Assembly: GCA_963678675.1 (NCBI GenBank)
Contig: OY783197.1
Location: 14,776,460-14,840,459, forward strand
Source: Xiphydria camelus
Lineage: Eukaryota; Arthropoda; Insecta; Hymenoptera; Xiphydriidae
Length of the DNA stretch: 64,000 nt
Direction of reading: 5' to 3'
Shown: piece after piece, positions 1-11,005 of the stretch
Numbering within the stretch: the stretch's first letter is position 1
Layout: every line of letters starts with the position of its first letter
The notes under the pieces: generated by a model
Told to the model about the DNA's origin: nothing
The model's input: only the letters and a program-made list of their open reading frames with translations
Database searches by the model: none
Translations under genes and position numbers: made by a program

Positions 1-2453
1 TTATAGAAAAAATAGTACCCTCTATTTTTCGGACCAGAATTGGTTTTACTTAATTGTACATATATTTTACTTGATAATGTGATGACCGGTAAAGTGCGTA
101 GATATGCGGAAGTTATTTATTTTTATTTTTTTGTCATCAGGTAATACACCGGGCGTCACGCGAATGGAATTATATGAATTTCTTTCAAACGAATGTCTTC
201 TACCTCAGGCAAATACTGTCATTGTAAGAAGGCAGATGGTTGATTATGTCAAATCTGAAGGGCCAGATTTTTCTAAAGAAGACATTAGCAATAAAATTTC
301 TCTATTTTCCCACAAACTTATAATTCGCTGGAAAGCAAGCGGGCGAAATAAAAAGAGCTTTCTAAAAAAAAACGCGGATTGGCTTAAAGAACAGATATGT
401 CTACAGAGTAAGGAATCTCAGGAAAAAGTTGTTACCACAGCTTCCAAGAGACGTTCCCGAACTTTGAAGTCATTTGAGTCGTCAAGTCTGAGAACGCAAA
501 GAAGGCGCACAAAGAATTTGGTAGCGAGTCACAGTCCCCAAGAATTGGCCGCTGCTACCCAAACAGGCTTTATAAAACAAGGCAAGAGAAATATTGCTCA
601 TGTTATAAAAAAGGTTGTAAGGACAAGTCCTCGCTCATTAAAAACACTAAAGAAAACCAACCTCTCCGACCAAATCAACCGAAGCTATACTCCTGAAGAA
701 GCCTTGGCACTAGTTATAGATTTAAAACTTACTAAATCTCAATATATAAAGTTAAGGAAAGGAGCACAGGAGCGAAATTGTGATATATACCCCTCTTACG
801 ATCGAGTATTGAAAGCAAAAAAAGAATGTTATCCCAAAGATATAAATATTACAGAGACTATGGCGGAAGTGAGGTTACAAAATCTGCTCGATCACACTGT
901 GCAGCGCTTAGCCACAGTTCAGAGCGAAGTAATATCACGCGTAGCAGGAGATCAGACTAATATCACCTTAGAAGTATTTTATAAATGGGGTTTCGATGGT
1001 AGCTCTAGTCATTCCTTGTATAAGCAGAAATTTCAAGAGAGTGGTGATTTCACAGATTCTGACCTATTTTTGACCTCAATTGTGCCATTAAGAATGGTAG
1101 CGAAAAGCGATGAAGCCGAAGAAATTGTATGGATAAACCATCGAGCTTCATCAACGAGGTTTTGTATACCCATAAAATTCCAGTTTGTTAAAGAGACTCG
1201 GGATATCATAAAACAGGAGAGTGAATATATGGATAGGCAAATTTCGGCATTGACATCTACCCGGATAACAATTGAAGGCACAGATATTAATGTATTGCAT
1301 ACTTTGTTAAAGACAATGCTTGATGGAAAAGTAGCAAATGCTCTTGCTGGAAATCCATCAACCCAAAGCTGTTACATATGTAAAGCTAAATCTAAGGACA
1401 TGAATGACATAAAAACTGTTTTTAAAAATCCATGTAATATTACTACATTTCAATACGGATTATCTACATTACATGCCCACATTCGATTTTTCGAATGCAT
1501 CTTACACATTTCATATCGACTGGATATGAAAATATGGCAAGTTAGAGGAGCCGAAAATAAAGCTACATTTGAAGACAAGAAAAAAGAAATCATATCAAAA
1601 TTTCGTCACGAAACAGGCTTGCTTGTGGATGTTGTCAAACAGGGCAGTGGAACGACCAATGATGGTAACACAGCCAGAAGATTTTTCAAAGATCCTCAAA
1701 AAGCGGCTGAAATAACAAAGGTGGATGAATCTCTGATCATTCGATTATCGGTAATTTTGCAAGCTATGTCATGTGGTTACAAACTAAATACTGAACGATT
1801 CAGAGAATACGCACATCAAACTGCAACATTGGTTGTAAATCTATATGGATGGTACAACATGCCAGCTAGCATGCATAAAATATTAATTCATGGGGCAGAT
1901 GTTATGGATACTCTATTGCTTCCAATAGGTCAGTTGAGTGAAGAGGCTTTAGAAGCGAGACACAAGGAATGTCGTTTTTTTCGCGAGCACAATACGCGAA
2001 AATCAGGAAGAAAAGAAAACATAGAAGATTTTCTTCATGCTCTCTTAATTTCTTCTGATATGATTATATCGAATATAAGGCCGCTACCAAAGCGAAAACT
2101 AAATAAATTATCTCGGGATGTAATAAATTTACTCGATGTCCCTGCAATAAGTCAAGACGTAGATACAGCGAATAAGGAACAAGAATCCTCACAACATACT
2201 TCGGATAGTGATCACGACTGTCTAGACAGTGATGGCGATATTTTGCAAACAAAACAAAACATAAAATAAAATATATTATTCAAAATATCGTTTTTTTTAT
2301 TTATCTACATTATCTGAACATAAAAACTTTAATAAACTGAATAGTAGAAGTGAAACTAAACTGTGTAGAAAGAACCAACTAATCAACAAAATTAAGTTCA
2401 TTACAATGATTAACTGGAAATGTCCTCCTAAACTGGGAAATTCGACCACTGTG
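1..2453 (+). mobile_element. Transib-like DNA transposon, copy 1 (right part; left end outside window)
   Basis: The right end is CCACTGTG at 2446-2453, which reads CACAGTGG inward, the terminus used by Transib elements and close to the RAG recombination heptamer CACAGTG. Just inside it are two related blocks, ATTTCCCAGTT and ATTTCCAGTT (read inward), a two-block layout like that of the second copy at 8683-12591, although the sequences differ. The left end is not in the window, so the TSD cannot be checked; the five bases after the end are TGCCG. Bases 1-103 are AT-rich and look like upstream or intronic element sequence. Confidence 0.8.
104..2269 (+). CDS. Transib-like (RAG1-related) transposase
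   Basis: This is a cut-and-paste transposase acting in the nucleus on the element's own ends. It is open for 721 codons. By comparison with the RAG1 core I place the first catalytic Asp at D298 (GFDGSSSHS) and the second at D407 (LDGK), followed 16-19 residues later by a Cys pair (CYIC), as in RAG1. The spacing of 109 residues is close to RAG1's. A DGNTARRFF motif matches the RAG1 region with GNFARKL. The conserved Glu lies in LSEEALEARHKE near residues 613-614. Codons 1-12 are probably intronic: a pyrimidine tract and CAG end at 140, and the second copy has an acceptor at the same place, so the exon likely starts at 141 and the true start codon lies further upstream. No internal stop is seen, so the protein may be functional. 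Confidence 0.85.
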   Translation: MRKLFIFIFLSSGNTPGVTRMELYEFLSNECLLPQANTVIVRRQMVDYVKSEGPDFSKEDISNKISLFSHKLIIRWKASGRNKKSFLKKNADWLKEQICLQSKESQEKVVTTASKRRSRTLKSFESSSLRTQRRRTKNLVASHSPQELAAATQTGFIKQGKRNIAHVIKKVVRTSPRSLKTLKKTNLSDQINRSYTPEEALALVIDLKLTKSQYIKLRKGAQERNCDIYPSYDRVLKAKKECYPKDINITETMAEVRLQNLLDHTVQRLATVQSEVISRVAGDQTNITLEVFYKWGFDGSSSHSLYKQKFQESGDFTDSDLFLTSIVPLRMVAKSDEAEEIVWINHRASSTRFCIPIKFQFVKETRDIIKQESEYMDRQISALTSTRITIEGTDINVLHTLLKTMLDGKVANALAGNPSTQSCYICKAKSKDMNDIKTVFKNPCNITTFQYGLSTLHAHIRFFECILHISYRLDMKIWQVRGAENKATFEDKKKEIISKFRHETGLLVDVVKQGSGTTNDGNTARRFFKDPQKAAEITKVDESLIIRLSVILQAMSCGYKLNTERFREYAHQTATLVVNLYGWYNMPASMHKILIHGADVMDTLLLPIGQLSEEALEARHKECRFFREHNTRKSGRKENIEDFLHALLISSDMIISNIRPLPKRKLNKLSRDVINLLDVPAISQDVDTANKEQESSQHTSDSDHDCLDSDGDILQTKQNIK

Positions 2454-4250
2454 TGCCGTGCGGCGAAATGCACACAACTTCTCTGCCAGGCGCAGGACTA
2501 GGACTTGCAACCGAGCAGCGTACCCGGCGAGGAACGTATCCTGTTTAGACAGGCACCCCGCTTCTTCGGCACGGATGGACCGCTTGGAGGCTAGGCTTCA
2601 CCTCGAGATTCTCCGCGTGATCCCACAGGGGAATGTTCCGGAGGAATCTCCAGAAGCTAGCCTCATATCGGGATCCTCTGCGTGATCCCGCAGGGGAATC
2701 CCGCGGGACAGTCCTGTGAGGGGACAGTTCCGGAGCCACGATTGAATCCAGCGAACTGCGCGCGCATCCGCACCAACCAGGAAGGAACTAGTTTCCTTCG
2801 ATTGACGATCGACGGAGCGGGCGCGCAGCGGAAACCAGAGCGTCGCGCATGCAAATCGATGGGGGACATCGATCACCAATTAAAATCGCGGAAAGGGTCT
2901 ACTAGGAGTGGGGACAGGCCCTCGCCGCCTAGCGAGCCGCAGCGATCACTGGACTCTTCCTATCTCGTGCGGACCAGCGAAGTGACTCCACGTGCCTCAT
3001 CGCCGCAGCGGCAGCAGATCCTCCGTTCCGGTAAGCCGGCTCCTTTGTTCGCGACACGTGGCGGAGACTGTGTGTAATAGAAATTTAGATTTCCCTTGCC
3101 CTCTACGGGCTTATTGTTTCGTTCCGTGAGTGCGGGTGACGGACCCGTGGCGTTCTTAGAGTTTTCTTGTCGTTTCTTGTGTCGCGCGTTAATAGCGATC
3201 ATTTATCGTTTAGCGATTTAGTTCGCGGTTGTAGTACCTGGGGACGAGTTTAGCCCGCGTTATCGTCGGCAGGATAGTGCGCGTCGGTAGTGCGGTAATG
3301 CCGTTTTCGTTTCGTTCCGTGCGCTATCGAGCGCGTTATCGATTAATAGAGAAGGGTGCCCTTAGTGCGGCAATATCGCATAAAATAGCTCGTGCGCTCG
3401 ACTCTCTGTTCTCCGCTCAGGGCGGTTGATTATCGATTACCGTTAGTGATAGTGAATCCCTTTGTTGCGCGAGCGCCCGGTCAAACCTCGCGTCCCGTGC
3501 GACCTTCCGTTGTCAGTTAGGCGTAGGGGTAGTCCGTGCGTCGTAACGTCCCCGTGTAACGATTATCGAGTTGAAATTCGAACCTCTCCGGCTATCGTTC
3601 CTATCCCTCTCGCGAATTTCTCCGGCTAACGTTCCTATTCTCTAGCGAATTACTGTCGGTTATCCTGCTTGTTAGTTTCGCGTGTATTTTCAATACCGAC
3701 CGTTCGCCCTTCAGGACTCTCGTCGGCCGAGTCGTGTTGACGGCTCCGATAGTTTCGCGATAAGAACTGTTATTGAAACCCGACCTTGCCGTAGCCGTTA
3801 GGCTCTTAGAGTAGCCAGTACTGTATAAGAAGATTTCCAATAAAGCTAAGTGTTATTTTTTTGTTATGAATCGCCTCAAATTCGTTTCTTTGTATTAAGA
3901 CCCCGCCCCTCTCCTTTGCCGATACGGGGCTGAGCTAGCGGAGTTCCGTTGCCGGTTCACGCAATCTGACCACTACCGTTTAACTTCCTCTGGTGTCTCG
4001 GGACACCTGGCGCCCAACTTATTCCCCTTTCTATCTTGCCCGAACTGGGCCGGTCAGAGAGAGCGTGCCGAAGTGTGCGACTACCCGGGTAGCGCCGAGA
4101 AGCGTCGTTACACCACATATTGATGGGAAAGAGAGGATCAGCCAAGTCAGCATGGGAGGACGTCGCAAGAAACTTGGCATGCGGGGTTACGGGTCAGCAA
4201 AGCAAAAAAAAAATGGGAAAATCTGCAGACAAAATATAAAACTATAATAT
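2454..4250. other. GC-rich block without recognisable gene; possible LTR/leader-like sequence
   Basis: This stretch is much richer in GC and CpG than its surroundings. It holds two short imperfect tandem duplications: about 28 bp at 2609 and 2672, and about 33 bp near 3586 and 3619. An AATAAA lies near 3840. At about 4010 the sequence TGGCGCCCAAC matches the first 11 bases of a tRNA-Lys primer binding site, preceded by GGGACACC, which could be an LTR end. No gag or pol reading frame follows and no second LTR is seen, so this stays a suggestion. The short ORFs across it resemble nothing I recognise. Confidence 0.25.
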
Positions 4251-4540
4251 GTCCTGCGAGGAAGAGGGACAGAAAATTTCGAACATGAGGCTGATACTTG
4301 GCCATACTATGAAGCTATGCATAATTACATGGCAAGTCGTCATACAATAGACCCTATTTTACTGATCTAGTCATCAGAGCCCTTACCAAGGCGAAGTTCT
4401 TCGTCATCGGATACGAACTTGAACGAGTCTCAACCATTCAACCGAATGCAACGTCCTTCACCACCAACAAACCCATCAGTATTTCAAAAACAAATACCAA
4501 TTCCGTCGAGGAATAAAAGACCTATCCGTAGCCCTTCTCT

Positions 4541-5089
4541 GTGCTGTTCCACCAATTACTGAGCACCAATTTTGTCCAACAGGAGAAGATAGTTGGTGTA
4601 AGTATCAAAGCAAATGGAACTCTGAAAAATGTCCACCACCTTCCCCCCTTGGCACCAACTGTTGCAAAGGCTATTAAACCAGCGTATGAAACCCTCACAG
4701 ATGAAAAGCTTTTGAAGAGGAGTGAGGGAGGATTCTTACAGAATGTTAATGAATCCTTGAATAATGTTATATGGAAAATGGCCCCTAAGACATTCTTCAG
4801 TGGACTTTCAACCGTCGAAATTGCTGCATACATAGGGGTTTGCCTATTCAATGAAGGCAATTCCTCTCTGCTCCACATTCTACAAGGTTTAGGAGTCAGC
4901 ATTGGCGCAAATGCAAGAGACTACTGTGACAGGAATGATGCAACCCGTCTAGACAGATCCCTAACCAGAGCTGAAATTTCTACTAAAGAAAGCCGAAAAG
5001 CAGCAAGAGAAGCTAGGATCGCAGAGGAAGAGGCTGCTGTGGAGGAGGAAGGTCTGTACTATGCTCCAGGAATGGATGTGGGCTGGTGA
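4541..5089 (+). pseudogene. Mutator-like (MULE) transposase, C-terminal fragment
   Basis: The reading frame carries the ESLNNVIWKMAPK motif, the GLSTVEIAAYIGVCLFNEG region and an Arg/Lys/Glu-rich coiled tail, all typical of the C-terminal part of the arthropod Mutator-like transposase domain. Immediately upstream, in another frame at 4573, the codons for CPTGEDSWCKYQ occur, the segment that normally precedes it. A frameshift therefore lies between about 4630 and 4660, and the piece is a pseudogene. The N-terminal and catalytic part is missing here; a non-overlapping N-terminal/central piece of the same family lies at 57524-58844. A foldback starts 200 bp downstream. Confidence 0.65.
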
Positions 5090-5292
5090 GAATTCATTTT
5101 TTTGATTTATGTCAGCTGGAACTAAAACTTTTTATAGAAACCTGTTTTTCTCAAAACATGTTTCTTTAACCTTCCGTACATTGTATCTTAAAAACCGTAG
5201 CTCTCAGATTAATGTGAACTTTTCAAGGAATGTTTATACTATCAGTATCTTTGGAATGAACTACTCTTATGCCTCCAAGTTGATTATTTCAA

Positions 5293-6067
5293 TAACACAG
5301 GCACACAAAAAAAAAGGCCTTGTTCCCGGAACCAGACCAGTATATCTTTATGTTTTTGGGGTCGCTGAATCCGAATCCGGTATCCGTTTGTCTCCATCAC
5401 GTCACATTTTTTTTTAATCTCAAAAAACCATCAATAGATCATGATTTTCAAAAAGTTAATGGACTTAAAACAAATTCGCTATAGGGGATTTTCTGGGTCG
5501 CTGACCACGAATCTGAAATAGGATTTCAAAAATGCAAAATGGCGGATCCAATATGGCGGACGAGATTTTTGAAAATCGACGGATTCATGCCGAATTTGGT
5601 ATAAGGGGGTTTTTTGGGTCGCTGATCATGAATCTGAAGTCAGATTTTAAAAATTCAAGATGGCGGATCCAATATGGAGGACGAGATTTTCGAAAATCGA
5701 CGGATTCATGCCAAATTTGGTATAGGGTTTTTTTTTTCGATCGCTAATGACGAATATGAAGTTATATTTACAAAAATTCAAAATTTTCGAAAATCTTGTC
5801 CTCCTTATTGGATCCGCCATCTTTAATTTTTGAAATCCGATTTCAGATTCGTGATCAGCGACCCAAAAAACCCCTTATAGCGAATTTGGTTTAAGTCCAT
5901 TAACTTTTTGAAAATCATGATCTATTGTTGGTTTTTTAAGATTAAAAAAAAAGTGACGTGATGGAGACAAACGGACACCGGATTCGGATTCAGCGACCCC
6001 AAAAACATAAAGATATGCTGGTCTGGTTCTGGGAACAAGACCGTTTTTTTTTGTGTGCCTGTGTAAT
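5293..6067. mobile_element. Foldback element with 122-bp module repeats
   Basis: This is a long inverted repeat. The left arm starts ACACAGGCACACAAAA and the right arm ends in its complement near 6067. Each arm contains a section with AATCTCAAAAAACCA, GATCATGATTTTCAAAAA and TTAATGGACTTAAA. The centre has two tandem units of about 121 bp (ATGGCGGATCC at 5539 and 5660) plus an inverted partner at about 5810-5820. No TSD is obvious. The arm sequence is shared with the foldback at 56699-56990, and both foldbacks sit beside Mutator-like transposase fragments, so I infer that they derive from long MULE terminal repeats. Confidence 0.7.
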
Positions 6068-6720
6068 TACAGGCCTCTCTATTTACTTAAAATTTCAAGC
6101 TTTTTCTGTACTGTAAATTAAAATGCCTAAAAAAATCTACCAATGATTTTTTCTCAACCATAGTAATTCATTCCATAGAAAATAGTATTGAAAATTAAAC
6201 TCACTTTGCCAAATTGTTCCAGATCAACCGGTTTGGCCAAAGTGATGTACAATGGTCGAAAAATGCTCCCGAATCAAGGGGAAGGAAATCTCAGAAGATC
6301 AACCGCAACCACATTTTTGCTCCCAAGCGTGCCGCTCTCCAGGTAAGCTCACCGCTGGAAGCATAGTCCCTTCTTCTATCAGATGATATTTTGCAAATCA
6401 TCGTTACTCACACAAACGAAGAAATCGATAAAAGGCGTTTGAATGCGAATACAGAACTAAACAGAAAGTATCATAAACGCAGATTTACAAGAAGTAAAAG
6501 CTTTTTTTTGGATTACTGCACTATGCCGGATTGTTTAAAGTCAATAATACCACAACTGCCGATTTATTTTCTGTGTACACTGTTTGCCGCTTTTCCGAGC
6601 GACAATGCCCAGACGTACAGCTGAATGATCATGCAATGAATGAAAAACAGAACCTTGACATTGTTTTTTATTCAGATAACTACTGTGTGTAGAATAAAAA
6701 TAAATTAATTTTCTTAATGT
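6068..6720. other. Intergenic stretch, nothing recognised
   Basis: AT-rich sequence with one 77-codon open frame at 6391-6624 that resembles no protein I know. No repeats or regulatory sites are supported here. Confidence 0.5.
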
Positions 6721-7070
<350 letters not shown>

Positions 7071-7302
7071 GCCTTATGTAAATATGACTTCATAAATTCA
7101 ATTACTCATAATTTTTTGGTAAAAGGTCACACCCAGAATGAGGGAGACACTGCACACGCTTTGATACAGTGAGAAATTTCAAAATCTTTAAAACGTGGTC
7201 CCGCTTATACGCCTCAACAATATATTGCCTTAAGGGGAGCGGGGTCTATAAATCAATTTTTAAAAATTGCCTTTTCTTATAGTAAAACATTTAATAGTAT
7301 AT

Positions 7303-7631
7303 TGTGCAACAAGGGCTAAAAGTTGGCGATTGCCGACGTGAGTGTGAAGTTTGCTGCCCGAGCGAAGCGAGGGCTGCAATCACACTCGTGGGCGCCAACT
7401 TTGGTCCGTGTTGCACACGATATTTTTTATAACAAGTGAATGCAAGTGGTGCTTTTCATGCTAGTTTTCAGGGACGAAAGTGAACGAAAATTCACCCAAG
7501 GGACGAAAGTGAAGCAAGTATAAACTGCGCATGCGCGAGCTCAACTTTTCTATCCTAGCGTGCAATCTGCTATTTTCGTCCCGTCAAACTAGCATGAAAA
7601 GCACCACTTTCGATGCACGTGTTATAAAAAG
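7303..7631 (+). repeat. Dispersed repeat, copy 1 (MITE-like inner palindrome)
   Basis: The same sequence occurs in reverse orientation at 25716-26011. The inner part, about 7432-7630, has inverted ends with the shared block AGTGGTGCTTTTCATGCTAG about 150 bp apart and repeats of GGGACGAAA. The outer part, TTGTGCAACAAGGGCT to GTGTTGCACACGAT, forms a second imperfect palindrome. No TSD was resolved. Confidence 0.65.
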
Positions 7632-8264
7632 AATGTTGTGTCCAAATTTCAAGTCAATCGGAGCAAAACTCTCAGTCATAGACCTTTAAGTCTCTGCTCC
7701 TCTAATATTGAGAACTCGGCGCTTTAAACGCTTGTTCCTCGAAACCAAGTTTTAAAAGACCGTAGACATCGTCATTTAAAGACTACTGCACCGATTCTTT
7801 TCAAATTTTGTATACATTTTCTACATATAAAATACCAGACCCCTACGTTTTTCTTTTTCTTTTTTTGTTACATTAAAGGGGTTTTACAGCAACAAAATGA
7901 TGGATTTTTTCGTGCAAAATCGCAATTTCTACTTCAAACCACAAAAAATTTAAAAATAAAAAAAAAAAATTAAAGAAAAATGTAGGGGTCTAGAAAAACA
8001 TCTGTTTTAACTAAATTACTTTGATTTTTAGATTTGAGATAATTCTACGCTTAAATATAGTATCCACCGCAAATCATCTTTACTAAAAGGCGTCCTCGAA
8101 AATGCTTCGTCACCGGTTTATTTCTCAATATTTTTCTACAAAAAAATTACAAAATGTTATTCGAATGATGCTTTGTAACATGCGAAACATTAGAATATAT
8201 CTAGTTCAACAATAGCTCTAAACAAAATTCGTAAAAATCGATATGCGTCAGTTTATAGCACTAA
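7632..8264. other. AT-rich stretch, nothing recognised
   Basis: No open frame of note and no repeat with a partner in the window. Several homopolymer A and T runs occur around 7850-7970. Confidence 0.5.
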
Positions 8265-8390
8265 GGGCCGGTTTTACCAACACGGTATAAACGCGGTATA
8301 GCGCTATACTGAGAATAACCAGCAATAAGCCTTATGGCTATTCCCAGTATAGCGCTATACCGCGTTTATACCTGTTGGTAAAACCGGCCC
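8265..8390. mobile_element. Harbinger-type MITE
   Basis: A 126-bp near-perfect foldback with ends starting GGGCCGGTTTTACCAACA and about 50-bp arms, flanked by the 3-bp duplication TAA (8262-8264 and 8391-8393). GGGCC termini and a TAA/TTA target are typical of PIF/Harbinger MITEs. Confidence 0.75.
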
Positions 8391-8483
8391 TAAGTGGAAG
8401 GATTAGCCGGTAAGATAGAGTTAGGATTAGTTATGGGACTAGCCGGAAGATGGCGCGCGTCGAATATAATATAATAAGCCGGG

Positions 8484-8490
8484 TATATAA
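8484..8490 (+). promoter_or_regulatory. TATA-box-like site
   Basis: GGGTATATAAGAGC is a good TATA context. It lies about 190 bp before the insertion point of the second Transib, in the sequence that would lead into the Jockey-like ORF1 once the Transib is removed. Whether it drives the LINE or marks the end of another element cannot be told. Confidence 0.35.
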
Positions 8491-8734
8491 GAGCACGCAT
8501 GAGCTGTACGAGGACGACAGACAGACACTGACTCACCAGACATACGCCGACTCCGTTCGACCGTTCAAGTGACTCTATTTACCGACGCGCCAGCTGTCTG
8601 TGTATGTGACGTGCAGTGTAGTTCAGTGTAGCGCAACTCCCGGAAGGGCGTATTGCGCGAGAGCTCTCGTAGCCCACCGGCGCACAGTGGGGCCAAAGAC
8701 CGGTTTACTTGGCCAAAATTCGAAAAGTGTATTA

Positions 8735-9415
8735 ATCGAGGTGAAATTGAGTACTTGGGGGTTTTTGGAGTCGCTGATTACGAATCCAAAGTCGAAAGTT
8801 CGAAAAACAATATGGCGGATCAAATATGGCGGAAAGGTATCTCAAAAATTGATAGAATCTGTGTGAAATTGAGTACTCGGGGGTTTTTGGGGTCACTGAT
8901 TACGAATCCAAAGTCGATAGTTCGAAAAACAATATGGCGGATCAAATATAGCGGAACGGTATCTCAAAAATTGATCGAATCTATGTGAAATTGAGTACTC
9001 GGGGGTTTTTGGGATCGCTGATTACGAATCCAAAGTCGAAAGTTCGAAAAACAATATGGCGGATCAAATATGGCGGAACGGTATCTCAAAAATTGATCGA
9101 ATCTGTGTGAAATTGAGTACTCGGAGGTTTTTAGGATCGCTGATTACGAATCCAAAGTCGAAAGTTTGAAAAACAATATGGCGGATCAAATATGGCGGAA
9201 CGGTATCTCAAAAATTGATTGAATCTGTGTGAAATTGAGTACTCGGGGGTTTTTAGGATCGCTGATTACGAATCCAAAGTCGAAAGTTCGAAAAACAATA
9301 TGGCGGATCAAATATGGCGGAAAGGTATCTCAAAAATTGATCGAATCTGTGTGAAATTGAGTACTCGGGGGTTTTTGGGGTCGCTGATTACGAATCCGAA
9401 GTCGAAATTTCAATA
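8735..9415. repeat. 122-bp tandem array inside Transib copy 2
   Basis: The motif GGCGGATCAAATATGGCGGA recurs at 8814, 8936, 9058, 9180 and 9302, each exactly 122 bp apart, with a truncated sixth unit after. Units differ by only a few bases. Each unit has GGGTCGCTGATTACGAATCC upstream of two ATGGCGG sites. The unit aligns without gaps over about 95 bases with units in the piggyBac element (17290-17690) and in the foldback at 5293-6067. Confidence 0.9.
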
Positions 9416-9759
9416 TCCGCGTTCCCCTCCTTAACTTATCGTAGATGATAAACATAAATATATTTTTAAGAATTGATAGCATGTTAAAATGGTGGTACAG
9501 GGTGATAAATTAAATATTACTAATTGTGTTTAGACTTGCTAAAATGTTAAAAAAAAAACACGAGGTTTGAGGTTTTCTGTGGGTGTATTTATGAAACAAA
9601 ACTTATTTATCAAATAGGTAGGTACTACAAATCGTGACTAATTCTCATCTGAATCTTCGGAGTCAGATGTGTTGTCACTTTCGGTTTCTGTTTGTTCTTC
9701 ATCCTCCGTGTATTGTTGCGTTAGATCAGGTTCCTCTAAAAGATCTGTAACTGATTTGC

Positions 9760-11005
9760 TTAACGTAGATCTTTTTGGACTAATTTCCGTGAAGATGTTA
9801 TTAATGGGTCTGATGACACTAATAAATGATTGAAGACGTCACGCATTGTTTGTTCACGCGAAAATTTTCTTGAGTGTCCCTCTCTATATTTCCGAATGTC
9901 TTTATTGCGAGCTTCCTGCGCTTCTTCGCTAAGTTGACCAATAGGAAGAATAGCTGACTTAATAACTTCAGGGCCGTGAATCAATATCTTTTATGCACTG
10001 TTGTGGGCATGGGATATCATGGATATAGGTTAACATATAACTGTGCGGTTTCTCGACAGTGAGCTTTGAATTTGTCAATGTTAATTTTATAACCACTAGC
10101 CACATAACCTGTACAATCACTTTAGATTTAATTATTAATTGCACATCAATGCCTGTTATAGTCGATGACAGTTCAGAATTTTGAAAAAATCTTCGTGCTG
10201 TGTTCCCATCATTACTGCTTCCGAATCCAGGTTTTGGCTTGTCCACTACCAATCCCATTTTATTTTTAAATTCGGCTTGAATTTTCTTTTTAGTTTCAAG
10301 AACTATAGTTTTGTCCTGTTCGCTTCTACTTTGCCATTTCTTTATTGGCAACTTGTATGCCAAGTGCAATAAGCAGTCAAGAAAGCGGATCCAAACATGG
10401 AGCGTAGATAAACCAAATTTGAAATTGGTTTCATCAACGGTTCTTGCATATACCAAATTAAGGTTGTTAAAGTCTTTGGATGTAGCTTTACACAGATAGC
10501 ATCTCAAGGTAGATGTTGTTTCAGTAGCTGCATTGCAGATTTTACCATCAGTCATTGTAAAATGTAGTGAATGCTTGATTTCAAAAGTACCATTATTTAA
10601 TTCATAGGGAGTGTTCACAAGATTTTCAATTTCTTTTCCTATATATGTCACTTCTGCTTTGGTCACTTCTGTCGTCTCGTGCTAATTCTTCTGTAGGCAC
10701 ACTTGTTCTTAAAGTTTCTGTCTTTCGGGTAGCCACTCTTGATTGGTCCGTTGCAGTCTGTCCTTCTTTCGTTGAGCTTTATTCCATCTCGTAATAAATT
10801 GGTGTCTGAATATGGAGAAAACAGCACAAACCGACTTCTCTTGTATTTTTGAACAATGGAATGTTTCCACAAGATGGTCCCTTAAACGGTTGCACTTGTC
10901 AGAAATAGACGTATCATCAAATCCCAGTAATATATTAACGAGATCCATGTTGGAATATAAAAGGGATTGATCGCCAGATCCTAAAAAGAAAGATATAGGT
11001 ACCAT
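9760..11005 (-). pseudogene. Transib-like transposase, internally deleted
   Basis: Read on the minus strand, an N-terminal exon piece (10709-11005) starts after a pyrimidine-rich acceptor (CTTTCTTTTTAG), the same place as in copy 1. It is followed directly by the segment with the second catalytic Asp (MTDGKICN, about 10540), the Cys pair CYLC, DGNTARRFF (about 10190) and, after a frameshift near 9970-9984, the Glu region LSEEAQEARNKD with SSDPLI. Compared with copy 1, roughly 250 residues including the first catalytic Asp are missing. The product cannot be active, so this copy would need another Transib transposase to move. Confidence 0.8.

Noticed and set aside
5109..5747. Two short frames after the Mutator-like fragment
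   Set aside because: They translate foldback arms and 122-bp module repeats.
8600..9434. Overlapping frames in the 122-bp array
   Set aside because: The unit length is not a multiple of three and frames change between units; repeat translation only.
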